A stretch of 64,000 bases of DNA from Cryptomeria japonica (Eukaryota; Streptophyta; Pinopsida; Cupressales; Cupressaceae): positions 436,390,230 to 436,454,229 of the forward strand of contig NC_081407.1 in NCBI RefSeq assembly GCF_030272615.1, in the 5' to 3' direction. A program made the position numbers and the translations under genes. Positions within the stretch are counted from its first letter, which is position 1. Every line of letters starts with the position of its first letter. Shown in pieces: positions 11,534 to 21,010 of the stretch. Below the pieces are notes generated by a model, which was not told the DNA's origin, made no database searches, and worked only from the letters and a program-made list of their open reading frames with translations.

Positions 11534-12694
11534 TGTTAGGCTCAATATGGAAAGCTAATGTACTGAGAGGGGAGGGGTGAATCAGTACTTCAAATCCTTT
11601 CTTCAAGAATAACTTTACTGTTAAGCATAAACCAAAAACTGCTGTAACATAATATAATGCTAAAACAATAAGTAACAATCATACATGATTCACTCCATAA
11701 CACATATATTTTGGTTACACAGAAACTCTTGGTTAGAGAGAAAAACTACGGTGGGGATGGCACCCACAACTTCACTACTACAATAATAAAGGTTGCTTGG
11801 TTAGAGCTACATGTTTAGCTATTTCTGATAGCTTACCCTGTTAGGAGTATCAAGATAGTTAGATCTACCTTGCTAAAGGATTTTATAACACTTATTCTAA
11901 ATGCTGCACCTGGTTAAAGGCTTTACAATTTATAGACTTTGTTAGAGTCTTTTACCCTGTTAAAGGTTTTTCTTACAACTCAAAATATTACAATAAAATC
12001 TTTACAAAATATTTGCAACTTCACATCTGGAATGTTATAGCAGATTCTATGTGCTCAAAATGAGATTACCTTGCTTATAGCATACCTCGGTAATCCATAG
12101 ATGAACTCGGTAAACCCTTCTATTTACTCTATTCCTTGACTATTCTTTGAAATCCTTCTCGGTGACCTTTGTGTCTCTAATAGTCACAATACTCAGTGAT
12201 TCCTTATCTATTTCACATGTCTTGCTTCCTACACCCTTTTTCTCAATTTATGCTGTATAAATAGATCTCTTATGTCAGTGATCTATTCATGCTTCGATCT
12301 TACAAACATGATTCATTGAAAGAATAACCATACAAAATATTTCATTGGATAGATGACCTCAAGATCATACAAAATATTTAAGGAGCAATTTCCTAAGTGA
12401 TAATGATTCCCTGTTCCTCGATCTTGTAACACGTTTACCATATGTGTCTAGATTCAATGAATCTGGTAACACGTTTCACTCAGTGTGTGTTCACTCGGTA
12501 TATCATTTTTGCTGCTCGGTAGACATAGAGTGTTACTTGGTAGACAGCTCGGTGTATACTAAGCTCTGTGACTACTTTCTTCTTTAACCGACTGCTCTAT
12601 GCTTATCGACTGAATGTTTTGGTAGTAATAACCGACTAGAGTATATAGAATGACTTTGGACATAAAACTAATGGCAACTTAGTAAGTAGTAACA
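11534..12694 (-). repeat. Element 1 LTR, 5' copy
   Basis: The upstream LTR in minus-strand sense, next to the primer site. The U5 stem-loop is perfect here: GTACTGA at 11560-11566 pairs with TCAGTAC at 11582-11588 around a G-rich loop. Several TATA-like AT-rich stretches are present, but I cannot choose a promoter from sequence alone. Confidence 0.9.
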
Positions 12695-12980
12695 AAAGGA
12701 CCAAATGACAATAGAAAAAATTGACAATGGCTCACCTATACGCTTGGGTACTAAGCTAGGTTTTACAAAAGGATATTGATAAGAGGACAAATGTTGGACA
12801 AGATTAAGACTCTCCAATAATGACTTAGGGTTTAATCTAAAGTTATGATTTTGGAAATTCTGCAAACCTAATTTGGGAATATTATGGAAGGGAACAATGA
12901 TTATGACAATGACCCAAGATATGATATGAAAATAACCTCAATATGTGCTATGAACTAGGGATATGAAATGACCTAAGGAT

Positions 12981-14127
12981 TTCACCATCACCATTTGATC
13001 TTGTGGTAATGATTTATTATCGTATAACAGATTATTAACTGCCTCAAATGTTGATTTAAATGGAACACTCACACTCAAGTGATTTAGAGGCACTCTTTTC
13101 AAGTAGTTTGATTTGTGCATTCATTTCATCTAGATGAGGTTCAAAAATCAAAAGATTACCAAATTCATGCTGCGTTTGTACATTAGTTTGATCATTCGAG
13201 GTTGTAGCAGTTTCAAACATGCTTATATACTTGTTGAGAAATAATCTAGACACTTTACTGAAGGACTTCTTCATTTTATTTTCCATTTTTGGATTGCTAA
13301 GAAACATGTCGACATCATCTGAATCATCAGAATTTGATGATGAATCTGATGGGCTATTTGGATCCATTTCTTGTTGAAGGTCTTGGTTTGACTGAAATAC
13401 TTGTATAAGGTTTTGTCATGTTGCTAGTTTAATTGATTGAAATAGAATGGTGCATTCCCTGACAACGTTGGTGGAACACTTCCAAATCCTCGTTTCATTG
13501 GCACAAATATGAGTTCTTAATATGGAGGTGGTCCCAATTTTACTGTCTCATTTTGTGGTGGTTCATTTTTTAACAAACCCACATTTGGATAGAGTGACTG
13601 AGTCTAATATTGTTGCATTTGCATGTTTTGTGTGTTATCCATTGGAAAGGACACGTCTTGATACATTGATTCATTTGATTTCTTGGAATTAGACCTTGTT
13701 TCAATCGGCATGTCACTATGCAATGTATGTAACTAAGGCAACCTAGATGATCGACAATGCAACTAAATGTTTTTAAGTCTTTTTGAATTTTGGGAATGAC
13801 AATTAGATGCAACTAAATGCAACATTATCAAATGATAATGGAACTTAGGGTAAAAGTGCAACCTATGTTTTTGTTATTTTAGAATTTTTTTGGAAATGAT
13901 ATGAAATCTTAAGTAATGGTAATGCAACCTATGTTATTGTTGCTTTTGAGGTTTGGAAAAACGTTTTAAATACAACCATAAAGACGCAACCCTTGGGAAA
14001 TTGAAATGAACTTTAGGCCTTAAAAGGACAAAGGACCAAATGACAATAGGACAAATTTACAATGTCTCACCTATATGCTTGGACACTAAAATAGGTTTGA
14101 CAAAAGGATATTTATAAGAGGACAAAA
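12981..14127 (-). pseudogene. Array unit U2, truncated on the leader side
   Basis: Gag-N remnant with several stops: the N-terminal part near 13710-13400 has more than one, and the acidic/basic part is open at 13367-13056. The leader is intact to GAGGACAAA at about 14127, then breaks into unrelated DNA. The next array sequence resumes at 20868 after about 47 leader bases that are absent. This unit is the most diverged copy. Its leader has the type-A diagnostic TTAAGTAATGG. Confidence 0.8.
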
Positions 14128-15095
14128 TCGCTCCTCTGCAGGGAACCAGCCGTGGAATGAAGTGGTGCTGCAGGAGCAACTATACCAGGATACTAGGCGA
14201 CGGGAAACTTTCCAGCTTCATGGTAGGAATTTTGTAATATTTTTTTGTTTGCCATCTGTTTAGGGGCATTTTCAAGTCTGGGCATTATTTAATGTAATAA
14301 GGGCATGTTTTGGGCCCATTTGTAAACCGTTTGGCATTTTGTTAGGGGCATATGGGTTTAGGATTTAAACAACAGTTAAAAGACTTTGCCAGACTAAATC
14401 CTTGTTTATAAGTGTATAATGTTTAAACCAACATTAAAAAATTGTTTACGGGTCTGGTGTTTGCAAAACAGTTAAGTAACTATTTCTATTTTGCTTCTTA
14501 TTCCCTCCAAATCGATTGGGGACGTGGGTTGGAGGAATTGAAGAGTTGAGTAAATATGCCTCCTGCTCGCGTGTCTACCATGTGAAGTGTCTTGAATGTG
14601 GTGGAGTGTGGGCAGGAAGAATGTACATTATCATTCTCATGGTCATTTGTAGGAACGGGCCGCGGGTAGAAGAAGCACGCACGTGGTAGGGCAACATCTC
14701 TATGTGCTTGCCGTGAGAGTGCATATGAACGAGAGTTGTGTGGGAATGAGTTTGGGATTGGAGATTGAAGTTTGATAGATTGCAGAGTTGTTGTGTCAGT
14801 CTGAATTTTCTGCTCAACAACACCATGTCATCCTGCAATCATGTATTAATTAAACACTGCATTTTAAATAATGAACAATATAGTTAGCCTGAAACATATT
14901 AACACTACTTTCCATATTTAAAATATATCCTAATTAAGGAGAGGGATGACCTAAACCTGCGTGATCGAGTGCCATTATGTAAAATATATCCTAATTATGG
15001 ATGCTGGTATATATGGGTGTGATAGAAAATCCCTGCTGCAGAACCGTGAGAGCACTGTGTAGTGATCAAGTGCTATTTTTTGTCAGTGTTTTGGA
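14128..15095. other. Unassigned DNA at the left of the CACTA-ended insert
   Basis: I see no conserved protein frame, RNA gene or terminal repeat in this stretch. Text such as GGGGCATTTTCAAGTCTGGGCATT and GTAATAAGGGCATG suggests old repeat DNA. It joins the array at 14128 without a recognisable transposon end. Confidence 0.3.
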
Positions 15096-15140
15096 AGGGA
15101 GCATAAGTGTACCATTAGGAAGGTGGTATAAAATGGAAGC

Positions 15141-15434
15141 TGAGAGGTATAAGGTTATGAGGTGTGGGTTAGGATAAGATAGGGAGGTAAGTGATGAAGG
15201 ATGTAATGGTGAAAGAGTAAGTTAGGATATGTTAGGGGTTTGGAAGGTAGGAAAGTGAATGGGGGGAGATAAAAGGATGTGAAGGATGGAATGGGGTTAG
15301 GTAGGTGAAGTAAAAGTAAGTGTGTATGAGGTTAAGGTTTAGGATAGGATGTAGGAAAGTGGAGGAGGTTAAGATAGGGGATATGAAAGGTAGATGGAAG
15401 GTAATAATGATAGGAAGTGAGGTAAAGGTTATGA
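15141..15434. repeat. Cytosine-free purine-rich tract
   Basis: The plus strand has no C for 294 bases, from 15141 to 15434. The flanks on both sides are also C-poor. Phrases such as TAGGATAGGATGTAGGAAAG and GGTTAGGTAGGTGAAG recur in diverged form, so the tract looks like a degenerate G/A/T tandem repeat. Complementary-strand frames here are low-complexity shadows. Confidence 0.85.
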
Positions 15435-15479
15435 CGTGTGGGTTAGAAAATAGGGTGTAGGAAATGGAAGGAAGGGTCA

Positions 15480-17199
15480 TATCACTTTGAGAGTTTTCAC
15501 CAAGATGAGTAGCTCGAGTATGGACCTCAAATCTTACAAGCCATGAGGATCCACTTGTAGTAGAGGAGCATATACTTGCATCTTGGGAGCTTATTAGGAG
15601 TTCGCCTTGAATTTGGGAAATATGCATAGAGGAGATAGAATATTGATCAATACACATTACCTAGCCTCATCATGCATAAATACAAGAGGTACAGACTATA
15701 GAAAGCACATATCATGAGCCAAAGGATCATATTCGAGAGTTGCTTCATCTCCAATACTCTACATTTTTAAGATCCACAAATGGGGTTGAGGATAAGTCTT
15801 GGTTACTTAGCTTGGACTTATGCTTTGGGTTGCATCTATATGTGAGCAACTTAAAGGCATAATTTTCAATGCAATTTTTGAGAGGACTTGATTCCACCTT
15901 GTGGTAATGGGAGGATAAAATGTACCAACTCACATTGGAAACCCTCTCCAGATACCATTTTGAAGTGCTTCAAAGTGTGTTCTATTTCAAAATATTTTTG
16001 ATAGAGATGCATAGATGAGTTTCACAATTTACATAATAAGGTTTCATAGTGGCTCAACATGAGAGTTAGTTTTTGGAGTTCTTGTAGTTTGTAGATTACA
16101 TTCAAGACAAGTTACTTGTCAATTATTTCATTAGGGGTGGAAAACCCAAAATTTCAGTTTTCCTACACATGGCCAATTTTAGGGTTGCTATGGAAAAGTC
16201 TCTTATGGAAAAGGAGGTACATGGGAGGACACAAGATGAATCAGAGAAGTTTGTAACCTTGATGAAGGGACTAAAGTGTCCATAGGCCTCCCCATCCTTC
16301 AAAGGATAATTTAGACTTACTATATGATTTACAAAGAAAAACCCAATAGTATCAATATTAGGGACAAAGGTCTAGAGCATAGTAGGGGCCATAGGGTAGT
16401 CATATTTGACCATCATCGACACAAGGATATATTAGGTATGAGAGACTATAGGGCTATCAAGCTAGGCCTTGTATGACTCAACTACCTTTTAGGGGACAAT
16501 CTAGTGTTTTTAGTAATTAGGATCTTCTAATTATGGTGGGGCCTAGCCAACATAGGGTTATATGAGAGGCACATGTTATGTATATGTTAGTATTAGACAA
16601 AGAGTGCCCACAAGGTTTTAGAGTAGGTGGACACCATCCTAGGATGTCAAAGTAGATAGTTGATATGTGGGTCTTTACACTCCCAACCACTCAACATATA
16701 CCACCATGGGTCCTTACCCTCCCAAACACACAAAGGTCAAAGGAAGATTCACTGCTGCAACACTCACTTTTTGTGACAGTCTCAAGCACTTAGGATAGTC
16801 ACTCCTTTCGTGGCCATTCTTCTTCACACAACACTCTCTAACATTAATTATGATGCTAGTGTACCTCCTTAAACCTTCCACCAACACCTAATTCAATACC
16901 AAACTCTTTTCCAATCTTGCTAATGGACTAATTAACTAATCTCACTGTGAAATTGTGACGGTCAATGCAAGCTTTAGGACAGTAGTAATTAGGATCTTCT
17001 AATTATTGTGGGGCCTAGCCAACATAGGGTTATATGAGATAGGCGTAAGTTCAATAGTGATTTCTCCTTCAATTCTTGATGAATGCTTCATTTCCTGTTC
17101 ACTTGGAATTGAATTGATTTTATAATTAAGAGATCAATTGAATTGTAGGTAAACCCCTTCAAATGACAGGGTAGGCTTCCTTTTATACCTAATATATGT
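15480..17199. other. Unassigned degraded repeat DNA inside the insert
   Basis: No intact gene. A plus-strand stretch at about 16170-16300 reads as a short open segment (NFRVAMEKSLMEKEVHGRTQ, then LMKGLKC) that could be an old element protein, but I cannot name it. The 56-bp direct repeat lies at its right end. Confidence 0.3.
16512..17039 (+). repeat. 56-bp direct repeat, two copies 416 bp apart
   Basis: Copy one is 16512-16567 and copy two is 16984-17039. They start AGTAATTAGGATCTTCTAAT and differ at one base. The length is far too great for a target-site duplication. The interval between them has no recognisable gene or terminal repeat. Confidence 0.85.
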
Positions 17200-17298
17200 C
17201 TTGAAAGCATTTTATCCTGATGGCTTTAAATTAAAGTACTTTCTCTTCTATCTGGTATTGGTGGAGCAAAGGTTGCATTACATCGTCCTAGGATACAT
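17200..17298 (+). pseudogene. DRM methyltransferase fragment, left arm of the small hairpin
   Basis: The plus strand carries the stretch after motif X of a DRM-type enzyme. In one frame TTCTATCTGGTATTGGTGGA gives the motif-I-like SGIGGAKVALHR, continuing PRIH. The same sequence recurs inverted from 17325, with about 26 bases between the arms. The arm is about 95 bp long. Confidence 0.65.
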
Positions 17299-17474
17299 AT
17301 TTCCGCAGATACAACACAAGTTAAATGTATCCTAGGTCGATGCAAAGCAACCTTTGCTCCAGAGATCACCAGAAAATAGAGAAAGAACTTTAATTTAATG
17401 CCATCAAGATAAAAGTCTTTAATCAAGAAAGATAAATGGTATGCAACTATATCTATTTGGAATGCATTACCCAA
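17226..17474 (-). pseudogene. DRM methyltransferase fragment, right arm of the small hairpin
   Basis: The minus strand encodes MGNAFQIDIVAYHLSFLIKD (motif X of the rearranged DRM order), then YLDGIKLK, then after a small frame disturbance GAKVALHRPRIH and LTCVVSAEI. The last part extends past motif I toward the next acidic loop, farther than either large-hairpin arm. It shares motif and wording with the large palindrome and so belongs to the same captured gene. No PC catalytic loop is present, so it is enzymatically dead. Confidence 0.65.
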
Positions 17475-17499
17475 ACATGGAAATCGATCAGTCGCCTTT

Positions 17500-18082
17500 G
17501 AAAAGAAAGTGGTATGATGAAATATTTAGGCATAAAATAGATGAAATGCACTCCATACTACTGCTGCACAATATTTTGGTCGATGATATTTTTAAAATAG
17601 TAAAGGAAGGTGTATGGAACAACCAAATTCTTATCATTATAAACAATGAATATTTTAAGATCCTTTTATGATGTATACATTAAGAATATTTTATGAAAGG
17701 TCCCTAAATGAATACACTTTAAACTGATTTTAGCAATGACTATCGGATGTAGACAAAATGAATGCTTTTTGGATTAGGATGGTACACAGGATCTACTATC
17801 AAAAGGTTTCTTTGGAAAGTATATGTTTCAAAACTAAGGAAATGCAATTATTTACAAGTTTTAACCTTCTTAGATGCAAAATCCCTTATTTAGCCTCTCA
17901 CAAACCCTTAAAAGTAGGGTTTCTCATATACCCTTCTTCCAAACACTATACCATCCAAATGATGATGGATTCACCTTTCATTTGAAATGATGGGTTTGTA
18001 ATGGTAATTTAATGTTCTTTCATATTTTTGTATATATTCTTTATAATAGCCTATTATATTGATTTGTTCTATTATGGATAAT
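17500..18082. other. Spacer between the two DRM hairpins
   Basis: AT-rich sequence without a convincing gene. Short frames at 17441-17671 and 17758-17985 start inside hairpin-derived or anonymous sequence and show no family motif. I see nothing else here. Confidence 0.3.
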
Positions 18083-18353
18083 GGTGTGGGTCAGACGGAT
18101 TTGCCGTCGGTGCATGAAAGCATTGAACGAGTTCTACTTTTAAAAATTACATGAAACATTTTTAATTTATTTGATTCAGTGTTATTTGCAAAAAATATCA
18201 ATGATGTTTCCTTTCTCTAGGAATTGTCTAGGATCTTTCTGTCAGATAATATGTAACATCGAATGACTAAATCTTTTCATTATAAATGCTTATTTTATTT
18301 AATTATTATCTGAGCATGAATTAAAATTTATATCTGTATGGAAGCAGAACATA

Positions 18354-19293
18354 CAAGCTGAAGAGTCAAGTGCAAGAAAATTTTGTAAAAGAAAGCAAGC
18401 AGGCATTATCTTGAATGACATGGAAACAAGCTCATCAACTGCCTAGAAGAGAGCAATTGGAGAAAAGCAGAGGAAAGTGTTTAAGGGTGATAAATAGATA
18501 GAGAGTATGCAATACAAACAAACAATGTCTAGAGTATGTGATGTGACGTCTCTAATTTATGTTTGAAGGGACTAACTGGTTTTGGAGTTCCTGCAAAACC
18601 TATTGGGCCACGTTTGGAGGAAATCAATGTGTTCATGCAAGGAGCACCTTTTTTCTATTATGAGAATGATACTTTTGCACCGAAGGATAGTTGGAAGTCA
18701 ATATCCAAAAATTTCTATAGTGTGGAACTAGAGTTGGCAGACTCGAAGTAATTTTCAGCTTTCAGAAGACCAAGAGGTTATGTACACAATCTCCCAATAG
18801 AAGGGCGATTTCAAGCATTACTGCTCCCCCCCATGACTATTTAGGAAGAACTTCCTCAGACAAAGGACTATTTGCCTCCATGGGATCAAAAAAAAAATTG
18901 ATGCATAGACTCTAGATGATGTGGTGGTGTCCTTCATGAAGAACTCTGCGCTATAATTGAAAATTCACGAGGGAAACTACAAGATAGTGAAGAGAAATAC
19001 AATCTTGAAAAGTGGGAAGAATGGAACTTGGTTTGGGTGGGGCCAAGTCAGGTGGCTCCTCTAGAGGTTGACGAGATAGAAATCATATTAGGATTTGAAA
19101 AAGATCACACTCGTGGAATTTCGTGTGTGAGTGATCGATTGCGGTGTTTGGGTAATGCATTCCAAATAGATATAGTTGCATACCATTTATCTATCTTGAT
19201 TAAAGCCTTTTATCCTGATGGAATTAAATTAAAGTACTTTCTCTTCTATCTGGTATTGGTGGAGAAGAGGTTGCTTTGCATCGACCTGACCTG
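18354..19293 (+). pseudogene. DRM-type cytosine-5 DNA methyltransferase fragment, left arm
   Basis: DRM enzymes perform de novo DNA methylation guided by small RNAs, and their methyltransferase motifs are rearranged (the C-terminal motif set precedes motif I). Here a Lys-rich linker (18354-18540) leads to LTGFGVPAKPIGPRLEE, then GAPFFYYENDTFAPKDSWKS, then KYFSA-RRPRGYVHNLPIEGRF with a TAA in place of the Tyr. After a degraded stretch comes WNLVWVGPSQVAPLEVDEIE, HTRG, LRCLGNAFQIDIVAYHLS (motif X type) and, after a frameshift near 19230, LLSGIGGEEVALHRP (motif I, cofactor binding). It ends at the palindrome centre, before the catalytic PC loop. No introns are visible within the matched part, which may mean capture from a processed copy. 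The identification rests on several colinear motifs. Confidence 0.85.
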
Positions 19294-19324
19294 CCACCTA
19301 TCGACTTGACCTGCCACCTATTGG

Positions 19325-20264
19325 CAGGTCAGGTCGATGCAAAACAACCTCTTCTCCACCAATACCAGATAGAAGAGAAATAACTTTAATTTAATGCCAT
19401 CAGGATAAAAGTATTTAATAAAGTTAGATAAATGGTATGCAACTATATCTATTTGGAATGCATTACCCAAACACTGCACTCGATTAGTCGCATACGAAGT
19501 TCCACGAGTGTGATCTTTTTTAAATCTTAATATGATTTCTATCTCATCAACCTCTAGAGGAGCCACCTAACTTGGCCCCACCCAAATCAAGATCCATTCT
19601 TCCCACTTTTCAAGATTGTATTTCTCTTCACTATCTTGCAGTTTCCCTCGTGAATTTTCAATTATAGTACAGAGTTCTTCACGAAGGACACCACCACATC
19701 GTCTAGAGCCTATGCTTCAATTTTTTTCTTTGATCCCATGGAGGCCAATAGTCCTTTGTCTGAGGAAGTGCTTCCTGAATAGTCATGGGTGGGAGAGGTA
19801 ATCCTTGAAATCGCCCTTCTATTGGGAGATTGTGTACATAACCTCTTGGTCTTCTGAAAGATGAAAATTACTTCGGGTCCGCCAACTCTGGTTCCACACT
19901 ATAGAAATTTTTAGATATTGACTTCCAAATATCCTTCGGTGCAAAAGCATCATTCTCATAATAGAAAAAAGGTGCTCCTTGCATGAACACAATTTCCTCC
20001 AAAGCGTGGCCTAATAAGTTTCGTAGGAACTCCAAAACCAGTTAGTCCCTCCGGACATAAATTAGAGACGTCACATCACACACTCCAGACATTGTTTGTT
20101 TGTGTTGCATACTCTCTATCTATTTATCACCCTTAAACACTTTCCTCTTATTTTCTCCAATTCTTCTCTTCTAGGGAGCTGATGAGCTTGTTTCCATATC
20201 ATTCAAGATAATGCCTGCTTGCTTTCTTTTACGAAATTTGCTTGCACATGACTCTTCAGCTTGT
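19325..20264 (-). pseudogene. DRM-type cytosine-5 DNA methyltransferase fragment, right arm
   Basis: Mirror copy of the left-arm fragment, coding on the minus strand. The segment at 19566-19318 reads MAPLEVDEIEIILRFKKDHT, then CLGNAFQIDIVAYHLSNFIK and, with the same frameshift, the motif-I stretch. The upstream part carries the FYYEN-like and RRPRGYVHNLP blocks and the same TAA stop (19868-19870). Independent substitutions (FKKD against FEKD, TSYATNR against ISCVSDR) show the arms have drifted since duplication. Confidence 0.85.
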
Positions 20265-20540
20265 ATGTTCTACTTCCATATAGATATAAATTTTAATTCA
20301 TGCTAGATAATAATTAAATAAAATAAGCATTTGTAAAGAAAAGATTTAGTCATTCGATGTTACATATTATCTGACAGAAAGATCCTAGACAATTCTTGGA
20401 GAAAGGAAACATCATTGATAATCATTTTTTGCACATAACACTGAATCAAATAAATAATAAATGTTTAATGCAATTTTTAAAAAATAGAACCCATTCAATG
20501 CTTTCATTCACCAACGACAAAGCTGTTTGACCTACATCAT

Positions 20541-20867
20541 CTCTCTTCGTCGGAATTCTGACGACAACTAATTAAACGTCCGATAAGGATGCTGTATATC
20601 CGACACCACTTCCATGTCAGATGGTCGTCGAGGAGCAATCATAGCATCCGTTGGAAATCCGATGGAAATCTGCCAAAATTTGTGGCCAGGGGTGCAAATA
20701 TAGCCATCGTCGGAGGAGTTCATAACATTGTCCGACGAACGACTCAAATGGCATCGTGGGGAAGCCCGACAATGAGTTTTCGATGGTAAAGTTGGTCGGA
20801 AGTCCGATGTTTGGTCATCGCAAATCCAATAATTAGCTGTCAGAAATTAGGCTCAAATGTACTAGTG
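20541..20867 (-). mobile_element. CACTA transposon subterminal region and terminus
   Basis: Many copies of a short TCCGA/TCGGA-type motif in both orientations crowd this region, for example near 20549, 20578, 20598, 20708, 20730, 20768 and 20800. It ends in ACTAGTG at 20867. Clustered short inverted motifs beside a CACTA end are the hallmark of En/Spm-type elements, where the element's own protein binds. The adjacent TAA (20868-20870) would be the 3-bp duplication. Confidence 0.65.
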
Positions 20868-21010
20868 TAATGTTTTGATTTTTGAAGCTTGGCAAACCTA
20901 ATTTGGGACTATTATGCAAGCGAACAATGATTATAATAATGACCCAAGATATGATATGAAACTAACCTTAAGATGTGCTATGACCTAGGGATATGAAATG
21001 ACCTAAGGAT

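Larger units (their letters stand above)
4797..12694 (-). mobile_element. Element 1: complete non-autonomous LTR retrotransposon
   Basis: Two LTRs of about 1.16 kb (4797-5958 and 11534-12694) start TGTTAG and end TAACA on the plus strand. They flank an internal region transcribed on the minus strand. Both outer edges carry the 5-bp duplication AAAGG (4792-4796 and 12695-12699). Other array units show the empty site ACAAAGGACCAAAT. The primer site matches initiator-Met tRNA and a purine tract abuts the 3' LTR. The inside encodes a coiled-coil/zinc-knuckle Gag and a long unknown protein; no protease, integrase or reverse transcriptase motif is visible. By eye the LTRs differ at roughly 4-5% of positions over their first 350 bp, so it is not a very recent insertion. 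Confidence 0.92.
18083..20535. repeat. Giant palindrome, arms about 1.2 kb, made of a DRM gene fragment
   Basis: The left arm (18083-19296) is the inverted complement of the right arm (19322 to about 20535) around a 25-bp spacer. Near the centre, GCATCGACCTGACCTGCCA faces TGGCAGGTCAGGTCGATGC. At the outer edge, GTCGGTGCATGAAAGCATTG faces CAATGCTTTCATTCACCAAC. Arms differ by scattered substitutions and small indels, roughly 5-10% by eye. Landmark pairs, such as a shared stop at 18749-18751 and 19868-19870, are symmetric about 19309. A transcript through it would fold into a double-stranded RNA of over 1 kb. The outer right edge lies next to the CACTA subterminal repeats. Confidence 0.92.
14128..20867. 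mobile_element. 6.7-kb insert with one CACTA (En/Spm-like) terminus, left end lost
   Basis: The array is broken between 14127 and 20868. The right edge ends ACTAGTG at 20867, which on the minus strand is a CACTAGTACATTTGAG terminus, followed by TAA as a possible 3-bp target duplication. About 320 bp inside that end carry many TCCGA/TCGGA motifs, as expected of CACTA subterminal repeats. No matching CACTA end is visible at 14128, and about 47 bp of the array unit are missing there. The left end was therefore probably deleted together with flanking DNA. No transposase frame is recognisable. The insert holds the C-free tract, a 56-bp direct repeat and two DRM-derived hairpins. Confidence 0.6.

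Noticed and set aside
18563-19309. A functional DRM gene at this locus
   Set aside because: Stop codon, frameshifts, missing catalytic PC loop and abrupt end at the palindrome centre rule out an enzyme.
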